64,000 nt of DNA from Anarhynchus alexandrinus (lineage: Eukaryota > Chordata > Aves > Charadriiformes > Charadriidae), in assembly GCA_008711295.1 (NCBI GenBank), contig VUYV01000608.1:195724-259723 (forward strand), in the 5' to 3' direction. Of this stretch, positions 49,601 through 61,700 are shown piece after piece. The notes beneath the pieces were generated by a model, which saw only the letters and a program-made list of their open reading frames with translations, did not search any database and was not told the origin of the DNA. The stretch's first letter is position 1. The number at the start of each line of letters is the position of its first letter. A program made the translations under genes and the position numbers.

Positions 49601-51801
49601 TATACGTATGAAAAAATCTCAGCTTTGTTAAAGCAGTAAGGAGATTGACTTTTTGTGTCATTGAGTTTGTAGGTCCCATTGAAGTCAGTACATCAACAGT
49701 ATTTGGAGTCTGGAATATATCTGCACACTTTATTTTTTTTGTTGTTGTTTTTAGAGCAGGCTAGATGCTACCGATTTTAAAGACAGGTAATTGATACAAA
49801 AATAGGAAATCTATTTATTTGGAAGTATTTCAGATAAATACCACCAGTCTGTATGGATTTTCTTTCAGTTGAAACCAAATTTTTCACAGAAAAATTCTCA
49901 AGAACATCAGAGAGTAAAAGTGTTAGCTTATTCTACCAGTTCCTGGCTAGCAAAAATGCTGTATTATTTCATATTTCTATAACAATAATCTGAGTGCTTA
50001 TGGCTTATCATAGAATGGTTTAGGTTGGAAAGGACCTTGAAGATCATCGAGTTCCAACCCCCCTGGCATAGGCAGGGACACCTCCCACTAGACCAGGCTG
50101 CCCAAGGCCACGTCCAGCCTGGCCTTGAACACCTCCAGGGATGGGGCCTCAACAACCTCTCTGGGCAACCTGTTCCAGTGCCCTACCACCCTCAAAGTGA
50201 AAAACTTCTTCCTAATGTTCAATCTAAACCTGCCCTCTTCCAGTTTCAAGCCATTCCCCCTCGTCCTATCGCTACATGCCCTAGTAAAAAGTCCTTCCCC
50301 AGCTCTCCTGTAGGCCCCCTTTAGGTACTGGAAGGCCGCAATAAGATCTCCCCGGAGCCTTCTCTTCTCCAGGCTGAACAGCTCCAACTCTTTCAGCTTC
50401 TCCTTATGGGAGAGGTGCTTCAGCCTTTGGATCATCCTCGTGGCTCTCCTCTGGACATGCTCCAGCAGGTCCATGTCCTTCTTATGTTGGGGACTCCAGA
50501 GCTGGATGCAGTACTCCAGGTGGGGTCTCACGAGAGTGGAGTAGAGGGGCAGAATCACCTCCCTCGCCCTGCTGGCCACACTTCTTTTGATGCAGCCCAG
50601 GATGCGGTTGGCCTTCTGGGCTGCGATTGCACATTGCTGGCTCATGTTGAGCTTCTCGTCGATCAGCACACCCAGGTCCTTCTCCTCAGGGCTGCTCTCC
50701 AGCCATTCCCCGCCCAGCCTGTATTTGTGCTTAGGACCTTGCACTTGGCCTTGTGGAACTGCATGAGGTTGGCTTGGGCCCACCTCTCCAGCCTGTCCAG
50801 GTCCCTCTGGATGGCGTCCCTCTTGATGGCATCCCTCCCCTCCAGCGTGTCTACCTCTCCAAACAGCTTGATATCATTGGCAAACTTGTTGAGGGTGCAC
50901 TCGACCCCACTGTCAATGTTGCCAACAAAGATGTTGAACAGTACAGGTCCCAGTACCGACCCCTGAGGAATGCCACTTGTCACTGGTCTCCACTTAGACA
51001 TTGAGCCGTTGACCGCAACTCTTTGAGTGCGACCGTCCAGCCAGTTCTTTATCCATCGAGTGGTCCATTTGTCGAATCCATGTCTCTTCAATTTAGAGAC
51101 CAGGATATTGTGTGGGACAGTGCCAAATGCCTTGCACAAATCCAAGTAGATGACATGAGTTAATCTTCCCTTGTCCACCGCCGCTGTGGCCCCTTCATAG
51201 AAGGCCACCAAATTCGTCAGGCATGATCTGCCCTATGAATCCATAACAATTTTCTGATGGAAGCACATGTTGCTATGTGGTAGATGAATGTCTGCTGTGG
51301 ATTTGCTTTCATAAGTCAGTTCCGTAAATTCTTTCTTCCATAAGTTTGCATTTCTGTAAGTTTCCCTTCTGCAATTTGAAGAGGGGGTGGGGAGGAGTAG
51401 TCTTCCTGGTAGGAAGAAAGAGGAATCAAGTCCACCAAAACTTGTTTTTGAGATATGGGCTGGTATCTAGCAGCTTCTGGATGTTGTATCACAAATTACT
51501 AGGATAGCTGACATGTCAAATGATAGCGTGATTCAGTTTTTCTTTTGAAAAATAAGATAATAAGTTATGGAACTTGTATATAAAATATGAGCTCAGAGTT
51601 TTGAAGAGTGTGACTTTGTGTCATGAAAGCACTTCATTCAGGGTAGAAATAAGTGTTTCAAAATGTGAATTTTTGAGATTCTCAAGCTGAGACTACCTTT
51701 TAACAGAACTTTGAGAAACACAGCAAAATAAATGTTGTTTAATTATCATCAGCATTATTTTCTCTTATGCAGTATAATTTTCTTTTATTCTTTTGTTAAA
51801 G
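46676..51801 (+). other. DLG1: DLG1 intron between the proline-rich cassettes
   Basis: Holds the CR1 copy at 50008-51234, whose right end lies about 570 bp before the next exon. The rest is AT-rich, with no exon-like frame and no other repeat I can name. Confidence 0.7.
50008..51234 (-). mobile_element. CR1 LINE, 1.2-kb 3' part with degraded reverse transcriptase
   Basis: The left end TCATAGAATGG is the CR1 3' terminus in reverse. The minus strand encodes reverse transcriptase from about 51211 ([33 protein letters not shown]) into the C-terminal ORF2 region that ends near 50088. It is inactive. The YADD-type catalytic motif reads FAND (plus 50873-50884). KAFDTV reads KAFGTV. A 15-bp imperfect duplication at 50810-50839 adds RDAIK-like residues, and a small deletion and frameshift near 50731 (after KCKVL) splits the frame. 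The 5' end is truncated at about 51234. It is the same subfamily and orientation as the 13340 copy. Confidence 0.95.
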
Positions 51802-51855
51802 GCAAATCCCCCTCCAGTGCTGGTGAATACAGATTCTTTGGACACTCCAACATAC
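51802..51855 (+). CDS. DLG1: DLG1 cassette exon (18 codons)
   Basis: Phase 0 at both ends, with acceptor TTGTTAAAG before 51802 and donor GTAAGC from 51856. It encodes ANPPPVLVNTDSLDTPTY, one residue different from the mammalian form as I remember it. It is the second of the two small exons between the PEST region and PDZ1. The VNTD-L motif is also conserved in DLG2 and DLG4, so this part is older than the adjacent proline-rich insertion. The 3' splice site has an interrupted pyrimidine tract ending in TTAAAG, a possible weak acceptor. Confidence 0.96.
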
Positions 51856-54681
51856 GTAAGCCTACGTTTGCTTTCAATTACAACTTTAAATAATGTTTTC
51901 TGTATGTAGTTGTGTAGGTGTGTTACTGATTAAGAAAGCCTATTTCACCTCTGCTGGTGCATGATTTCATCAGCTGTGTTTAAATAGCTGTTTTGTGAAG
52001 AAAAAAAAAAAGTTGTAGATTGCAGGTGGAGGGTTCTGTGTGACAGTGCAAAACACAGTTATTGGAACACTGAACTGCAACTTCAGAGAACAATCTGTTT
52101 CAACTGTGTAGGCAGATGCTTTAATATTTAATGTGCCATTTCCGTCGCACTTCTCATAAAAACACTTCTTAATGCAGTGGCTATACTTAAGATTTTAGTG
52201 CTCCAAATGTTCATAAAAGTGGAAACATAAAGGTAGTAAGTGTAGTTATGTGGCAGCTAAAACTTGTGTTTGGAAGTGTTTGTTTTCTGATAGGAATACC
52301 ACTGGCAGATAGAAACTTCAGAGGCTTTGGAATGTGAGTTAGTTTGGCATAGGTTTCAGGTCTGAATTTTCCACCTGTGTCTTCTTCCTACAGTTACTTA
52401 TATCCCACTTGCTTGTCATTTTCCTGAAAAGTGTTAATGCCTGTACTAATTGCTTTACGTTGTGTTTATTCTAGGTACTGGTATTAGCAAGTAAAGAGTA
52501 AGTCTTGTCATTGTGAAAAGCATTCATATCTTAACAACGTTGCTAGAAAGGAGCTGTAACAGCTCAATGCAGACAAAAGTGTCAATTAACAGTTTAAGCA
52601 GAAGACAAAAGATTAGTACAGTGACATAACTGGCTCAAAAATGAGTCCCGAGTGCAATAATGATGCCTCTGACTAAAAGATCACAGCAATAGGCTGCAGT
52701 GTGTGGCCCTTTTATTGATGGTGGCACAGATAGGGTTTGGAAAAGCATATCGAAGGTGAGGTGTCTTCCTGCACACACCAACTAAACCAAGATGAAAAGT
52801 GATTAATAAATATGTATTCATGTTTCAGAAGGCCCCATCTGATAGATGTGTGTTGGAGGATAGTAGATAGTAGAAACAGGAAGAGAAAATAGTATTATTA
52901 GAACAAACTGGCACTCAAAATAATAAGCTATCTAAATTATTAATTTGCAGTGAATGTAAAAAAACCAAGCCTGTAACTATCTGTAACGTAACATACTCTG
53001 TAAACATTTAAAAATTATTAAAATTATTACGTTATTAAAAAATTAAATTATTTTTAAAAAGCCACATACTGATCAGTTATCATGAACCATTTCCCAGGTA
53101 CTGTAATACTAGATGACTGTTTCAGTTAGCACATGTTGTCATTCTTGTAGATAATAGCTCAAGGACTAAGCTAACATAAAAACTTCTTGATCACAGTGGC
53201 TTCTTTTGTGTTGGTGAAGTAATAGATACAGTTTCATGTATTCAGAAGGTCAAGACCTCTTCCCTTTTTAATAGAGAAATATCACGTGTTAAAACCACAG
53301 TATCTTTTCCACTGAACAAAATACTAAGGACTTACTATTTTTGAGGTACTGTGCAAAGAGAAAGTTGATAATCTGTTATATCTGGAATGGACATGGGTTC
53401 TGTGGTATTAAGGAGAGATATAATTAATGATTGAGGGAAAAACTGTAGTGAGGGATAAATGAGCTTGATATTAGACAACCTGTGAAAGTTGTGGTATCTC
53501 CAGCTTTTGGAGCTTTTAAATATGTTAAATATATTATAAACAAATTATGTAGATGTGATCTTAATTTTGTTTGGGGTTAATTAAAGTCCCTTTTTTTATT
53601 CTCTGCTAGAAAACTACAGGTTTTATAATGCTTTCTGCTATACACATATTTTGTATCTTTATAAAATCTTGAATAGTATGTTAAGAGTACAGAAGACTAC
53701 CAGATACAGAATATTTTAAGAATAGACAAGATGCTTTGTAAAATAATAGTATAAATGTTATTTCTTACCTTGTAAAATATTTAATCCAAAAAGGCTTGAA
53801 ATAGGGGATTGCCTGCAGCTGTGTATTGTATGTGCTGTTGTAGGTATCTGTGGAGGAGAGAATTAGAGTTCCAAGATATATTAGTAAATGAAAAAAAAAA
53901 AAACCAAACCCAAAACTTAATGATACTTTTCTATTAAATGTGGTTAAGAATTTTATGTTTAACTTTCTTCACTTAATTTATATGTTTGTTACTTCTGTTA
54001 TTTGATTCTGTCCTAGTTCTGTAGGCAGCAAAGAATGTGGGTGTCATTTCTAACTTGAGGATGACAAAGCTTACTTGTAGCATTTCGATTTTTCAGCTAG
54101 CTTTATATAATATTCTTCTAAACTCTTCCTCTGGTTTTGGTCCGGTTTTAATTTGTTGATGCTGAGTATATATGTAACATGATAAATAATAATATAAACA
54201 GTTATTAAATGTTGCTTTAGAAGGGTCTTACTCATTTCTAGCGAGAAATGGTGTGAAGCATCAGTCTTTGATTTTTCTCTGCTCTGTGAGGAGCAACAGT
54301 TTGAAAATACTGCTCTGTTCTTCTATACAATTTCTTCTCTACCTCATAACCCCTTCATTTTTTTCTCAGTTTCAACTCACTATATGGCCGGAGGAACATC
54401 TGAGGATCTCAAGAACATTTTTTTTTTTTTCTATCAATCAGATGCAGAGGGCCTCTGTTCTACAGTATCTGTGTCGAACAGTCTGCTCTCTGAAATCTTA
54501 ACTTTTAAACTCATACAAAAAGAATGTCTGATTCATGTGCAGAGTAGTGTGAAAATCACACATCCCCTCTGAGCTCAGTGGTCACTGAATCAGCTGAGAT
54601 TTGACGGGAGTGGACTGTCAGCTGAGCAAACTGTTGTATGAAGTGTAAAATTCTCTGTAAGTCTCTCTTCTTTCTTTATAG
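51856..54681 (+). other. DLG1: DLG1 intron
   Basis: AT-rich intron from GTAAGC to TTTATAG. No recognised repeat. The open frames near 54253-54572 are short and cross a T run, and they look fortuitous. Confidence 0.7.
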
Positions 54682-54732
54682 GTCAATGGCACGGATGCAG
54701 ATTATGAGTATGAAGAAATTACTCTTGAAAGG
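54682..54732 (+). CDS. DLG1: DLG1 exon: VNGTDADYEYEEITLER, entry to PDZ1
   Basis: Seventeen codons, phase 0 at both ends, with acceptor CTTTATAG before 54682 and donor GTAACA from 54733. It encodes the acidic linker and the first beta strand of PDZ1 (YEEITLER). It is the first exon common to all DLG1 amino-terminal variants in this window. The peptide is identical to the mammalian DLG1 sequence as I remember it. Confidence 0.97.
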
Positions 54733-55327
54733 GTAACATGCGAAATGTCTTTCTGTACTCTGTTTTAGATGGGATTTATGATACTTCAATATGAAAAAGT
54801 TAACCTCTTGGTACTGCTAAATGGCAATCCAAAACAATCCTTACTGTGGGCATTTTTTTGGTTGTTTTTTTTTTTTAATGTAGATTATATTTAACCTAAA
54901 GAAAAAAAATACACCCAGTTGCTGGAGCAAGAATAGAAATTTTTACTAATATCCTTGACCATTAAGAGTAAAACAGCGGAAGGATCTTCCTGAGACATAC
55001 TGCATTTAATGGTATTATCTAGACTTGTAGAGACTAATAACAGAAATTATGATTTAATTTCCTATATTGCCTTTTATGATAGGCTTTTATTTATACCATT
55101 AAGCTTTTATCTAGTTTATCAAGTTCACCTGAATGAGGAAGCTGTGGGGTTGGAAATGTATCTTACAGTTACACAATGACTTATCTTCTCTTTCTATGAA
55201 AATAAGTATTATTACATGGTTATATGTAGTGTACTGCTTAAAGTGTCATTGAATATTTTTTATCAGTGAAAATTATATAAATTTGGTTCTATATTGAATG
55301 CGTATTTTTTTTCCTCTCTACCTTTAG
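54733..55327 (+). other. DLG1: DLG1 intron
   Basis: 595 bp from GTAACA to CTACCTTTAG. AT-rich, with no features seen. Confidence 0.8.
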
Positions 55328-55452
55328 GGAAATTCAGGACTTGGCTTTAGCATTGCAGGTGGTACAGACAACCCACATATTGGGGATGATTCAAGTATTT
55401 TCATTACAAAAATCATAGCTGGGGGTGCAGCTGCACAGGATGGAAGATTACG
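55328..55452 (+). CDS. DLG1: DLG1 exon: PDZ1 N-terminal half with GLGF loop
   Basis: 125 bp, entering in phase 0 and leaving after two bases of a codon (CG, then GTATGA). It encodes [20 protein letters not shown]..., ending AAAQDGRL plus part of R. The GLGF carboxylate-binding loop and the following beta-B strand (FSIAGG) form the pocket that takes C-terminal ligands, typically S/T-X-V-type tails of channels and receptors for DLG-family PDZ1. The sequence is essentially invariant against mammals; IIAGG replaces IITGG. Confidence 0.97.
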
Positions 55453-56805
55453 GTATGATGGCTTTCTGTGTTGGGTTGCTAAATGTTCATTATTTTATTT
55501 TCAAACCAGGACAGAACACTTTCTGTTACTTTTTGGTAGTTCTATCATGCTATGTTACATTTTAAATAAGTTTGTCTTACAGAAATATTTTGCAAATAAT
55601 GAAAAATGTTTGAGTGGACCAATTTTTTTTCCCAACCAGTAAAATCTGCAGTTAAGTGAACTTTATCTTTTCTATTCAGTGGTATAAATTTATTATACCA
55701 TATGTTCTTTAGTCCTTTATTCAATATATAAAGGAAAAGCTTAGATAGGTTGGATAGGTAGCTCTTGGTTATCCATGTGCAGATTTTCTGATCTGTAAGA
55801 TAATTGAGCTTAATAACAACCCTCTTTTGATGCTTGTTATAATTTTGTGTCTTAATTTTTCAAAGATACCACACATCTTGAAAAGCCATATTTTTTGTTT
55901 AAATTAATAAAGTACTCCTCCAGTATATACCCCATTTTCTTATTTAATTGTGGACTGATACTACTACTTAACTCCTAGTAAGGAAGAGTTGGCATATTAT
56001 TAGATGGTAGGAAATGATATTTGCAACTTCCTTTGAAGTCTACTGTTAGAAGTCAATAACAAATTGCATTAATGAATTATTTTTCTAAGCCAGAGCAGTG
56101 TAAGTGTACTCCTGTATCACTGTGGAAAAAACTCACATCTGATTGTAGGACCAGCTTTTTTTTCTCTTTTGTTGTCAAGAACTTGCCCTGTCATTTTTAG
56201 TGCAAATGCCTAATACCTTACAGTTTTAAGTCCTAATAAGCTTATTTCAAGGCTTCCTTTTAGCTTGTTGGCCATTGTCAGAGGTACATCTGGCAGAATG
56301 TGGTGACAGGTGGGTCAGGCATTGTACTTAGTGTAATGAGAGCTCAGTGTTACTACAGCAACATGTTAAATGGAGTGGAAGGCCAGCACTTAAACAGCTT
56401 GTGAAAAGCAGGGATGGAGGTTGACTTGTTCATGTCATGGCTTAAAACTAGCGTGTTCTTATTGTGTGCCTCCTAGTTTCAGAATTTTTTAGTTCTTTCC
56501 TATAGCTGTAAATAAAAGATAGTTTGTACAGAGCTCTGTTCGAAATAATGTTTAAATGAAACACACATAAGATGGTGTATATGTGCAATATATTGCCTTT
56601 AAATGTTTTGTAGTGATCCTTATTTTGTTTTTAAGCATTAATAATTGAATTTAGAGTATTGTCTTGAATCAATATAATTTTGAAGCAAAATCTAGGTAAC
56701 AATGTGTTAACATGTAAGTTAGTGTATTGTAGATAAAATATTAGGCTCCTAAGGTGTCCAGTCTGCTATAACACAACAGCTGAACATGAATGTTGCTGTC
56801 TCTAG
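55453..56805 (+). other. DLG1: DLG1 intron within PDZ1
   Basis: 1.35 kb from GTATGA to GTCTCTAG. Nothing recognised. Confidence 0.8.
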
Positions 56806-56975
56806 GGTTAATGATTGTATTCTACAAGTAAACGAGGTGGATGTTCGTGATGTGACACACAGCAAAGCAGTCGAAGCATTGAAAGAAGCAGGGTCAATTG
56901 TACGATTGTATGTCAAAAGAAGAAAACCAGTCACAGAAAAAATAGTGGAAATCAAACTTGTAAAAGGCCCTAAAG
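56806..56975 (+). CDS. DLG1: DLG1 exon: PDZ1 C-terminal half and PDZ1-PDZ2 linker
   Basis: 170 bp from acceptor CTCTAG to donor GTATGT. It completes the split Arg codon and encodes [20 protein letters not shown]..., ending EIKLVKGPK plus the first base of the next Gly codon. [10 protein letters not shown] is the PDZ1 alpha-B helix, whose first residue (His) contacts the ligand side chain at position -2 and marks class I specificity. ILQVNEVDV has Gln where mammalian DLG1 has Arg. The linker to PDZ2 is very short, so the two domains should act as a tandem with restricted orientation. Confidence 0.97.
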
Positions 56976-58653
<1,678 letters not shown>

Positions 58654-58798
58654 GTGAACAGTGTTTGCTTAGAAGAAGTTACTCACGAAGAAGCAGTGAC
58701 TGCCTTAAAAAACACATCTGACTTTGTTTATCTGAAAGTTGCAAAACCCACCAGCATGTTCATGAATGACAGTTATGCCCCTCCTGACATCACAAACT
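58654..58798 (+). CDS. DLG1: DLG1 exon: PDZ2 C-terminal half and start of PDZ2-PDZ3 linker
   Basis: 145 bp from acceptor TTTAG to a consensus donor GTAAGT, leaving after the first base of a codon. It encodes [15 protein letters not shown]..., ending [28 protein letters not shown] is the PDZ2 alpha-B helix, with the class I His. The YAPPDITN segment begins the linker to PDZ3. SMFMNDS differs from the mammalian SMYMNDG. The next DLG1 exon (SSSQPVDNH-type) was looked for and is not in the window. Confidence 0.97.
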
Positions 58799-61700
58799 GT
58801 AAGTTCAGCTTATCTTTGTGATTTAATTACTTTTCCCTTTAATGCTTTAACATACCCCATTTTTAGTATTTTAACAGCTTCAAGCTTTTTACAATTATAC
58901 AGTGTGAAAATCTGATATAAGGAAGTTGATTAATCAGGTAAATTATATGCTAAACAGAATAACATCCTATAGCTTGTGTACTGAAAAGACAGCAACAGTG
59001 GAGCTCTTAGTGTATTTCTGTGACTGAGGTGGCCTAGTCCTAGTGGCTTGATGTTTCTGATCACTTGCTGATGAGTGCAAGGAGAATGTTTCATTCTCCT
59101 GGAGGCTGTGAAGAGTAACAAACAATGCGCTGCGTACATGTTCAGTGTCCTGTAAACCGAGCAAAAGACAATACTGTTTCAGGCAGAGGTTAGTGATGTT
59201 CTGACTTGCTCTTTTCTGTTTTCCTGCTTTTTCATGAGCTGCAGGTATTTGAATAAACTACACTGGGAGAAGTGGGAGGTGTTTACCTCTGATGCCTGTC
59301 TGCAAATGTATTGTAAAATTCCATATTAACCTGCTTGAAATCTTACTTCAGTTTTGTCATAATTGTTGAGAATTCCAGTGGAAAACCAGTGAATGCTATA
59401 TTGAAAATAGTTAGAAGAGTTTCTTGTTTACATGAGTGTGCTACTTACAGGAGTCTTTTTGAAGTCACACATCCAAATCCAGAAAATTCTGGGTTGAACT
59501 ACAATGTAAAAAAAAAAATTGAATTTAGCGTACTGTTTCTTCAAGAGGGATATTACCATTTAGTGTTCAGAGAAAGGAATGAGAATGATATAACTGTATC
59601 TTTACAAGACTGGATAGGTGGACTTTTCTGGATGACCAGTTTTATTCATCTTGTCATGTGAAATGATCCTGGGGAGAGTTATTTTAGGTGTTGTTTTTTT
59701 CTTCCTGCTGTTAAATACAAGTAATTGATAGGTAGCACTGATCTGTTCAAATACTACTTCATATGAAAAAAGGAGCACTCTTGGACTAAAAAGCCACTGA
59801 TATAATCTAAAACAGTATGTAAAGAACAACAACAAAATGCAGCACAACAAAGGACCTTATAAGCCCATCATTTATTGGCAGTAGCTACATTATCTTTAAA
59901 TCTATTTGTACGCTTATTGAATTGCAAGTTGTAGCTCTTTAGGTTTTATATCTTCACTCTTATTAGAAGGATGTTCTTGAAAGCTCTGTTCTTTGACAGA
60001 AAACTGATTTTCAGCCTTCGCTTACTCATCCCCAGTTTTATTTATACTCATATATATGGTTAGAGAGCAGCCATTTTCATTTATGGTATCTAGTTTGTCC
60101 AATAATTCAACTTTTCCCACTGTTTCTTTGGCAAGCAGACTTCTTTTTCTCTTTCCGTTGTAACTGACCTCTTTGTATGTTTCACCTTGAATTCAGATTT
60201 TCTGGAACAGAAGTAACCTGATTTGTACATTCTGTTCCTGGTAGTGTTGCAGTAATACAATTACACAGCTGTGGATAGTGATGTGACAAACATAGAAGTA
60301 TCTTACCTATTACCACTGTATCTTGACTCAATCATTGGGATATTTACTTTATGAATCTTTTGTAGGGGAGATGCAAAGCCTCAAGAAAGTTTGGGGAGAG
60401 GAAGGTAGAGAAGGAGTAGGTTCCTCATAATTTGGCTAATTCTAATAACTCGATACCCTGATATTAGCAAAAGTCATACTTATTAACTCTTGCTTGGTGC
60501 CACTGATTATTAAAAAACAACTTGATATAAGGCTTAAATGGAAAAGAATACAGTGCTATAGCAATTTAGAGGACTGGCTATCTCTCTTGGGAGGAAAACT
60601 GAACTGAAACTGTGCAGTTTGTGTGAGTGGAGGAAGAAACTTGTAGTAGGATTTGACAAATGTACTCCTTTACTGGGCATCCATAAAGGAATGGTTAGAT
60701 ATAAATGTAGACTGACATTTTAATTTTTTATGTGCTTTGGTACTGTTCATTAAATGATACTTTGCTATTAAAAAGACTGTAGACTCAAAAAGTTAAGAAC
60801 AGAGATGGCAGACAATGTGGCTGATTCTCAGTACTGTAGTTCGGTTTTAGGTAGGTGAGATCAGACTGCTGAGAGTCTTGTTCAAAGCAGCAGTCATATT
60901 TCATCTACAGATTGGTGTTCTCCTTTGGGTGCTTATCTTTTTTTATATTCACATTATATGTATTGATACATACTTTTAAAGTAATACGTGCTCTAGCAGT
61001 ATGCGTAAGGGCATGCTGTTGGCCCTCCTCTCATGCAGCGAATTATTTTCTCTGAAATGGTGGATGAGCTGGAGACTCATTTCATTGAAGCTGATTGCAT
61101 CATAACATAAAGCCATAAAAGAGCCAGTGGTATCTTCAAGAATGCCTCCTTCCCATGTCTGTTGGCTTTTCAGGAATGTTCTGTCAAGGGTAATCCCACA
61201 TGATTGTCACGAGAATGTGCACTGCCATCTTGCCTTGAGTCCTTAATTTCCCAATATACCTGACTTACCTTCAGAAAATGGATGTGAGACTAAATGACCT
61301 GGCTCTCTTTCATCCCATTACTGTCCTCCCTCCCAAGTTTCTCTCCCATTTGTCTGCTTTCCTGTAAATGGGACTTGAGAGACAGTGGCGTTCTGTGCAG
61401 CCCAGTATCCTGTCCTTGTGTGAAGTGGCACTTCTATCCAATGACAAGAGAAAAGCCAATCTCCTGACCTGTCATGTCCCTCAAGCTCCAGCAACAACTT
61501 CTGGGAACCTTTTCCTCCTCCTGCTGAAGAATTTTGAAAAAAATCACGAAAGGTTTCTCAGATTCCAGGTGTCTGTCTTCTGTCCTTTGGTGACCTTTGA
61601 CAAGGTTTGTGGGCTAAAGTGCTGCCTGTACTTTTGAGTAGATTTTCTGGGTTTCTTTTAATTTAGCTGCAGTTGTAGCATTCAGTTCTGTCTGAAGTTA

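Noticed and set aside
56749..56955. Minus-strand frame across the PDZ1 exon
   Set aside because: Shadow of DLG1 coding sequence.
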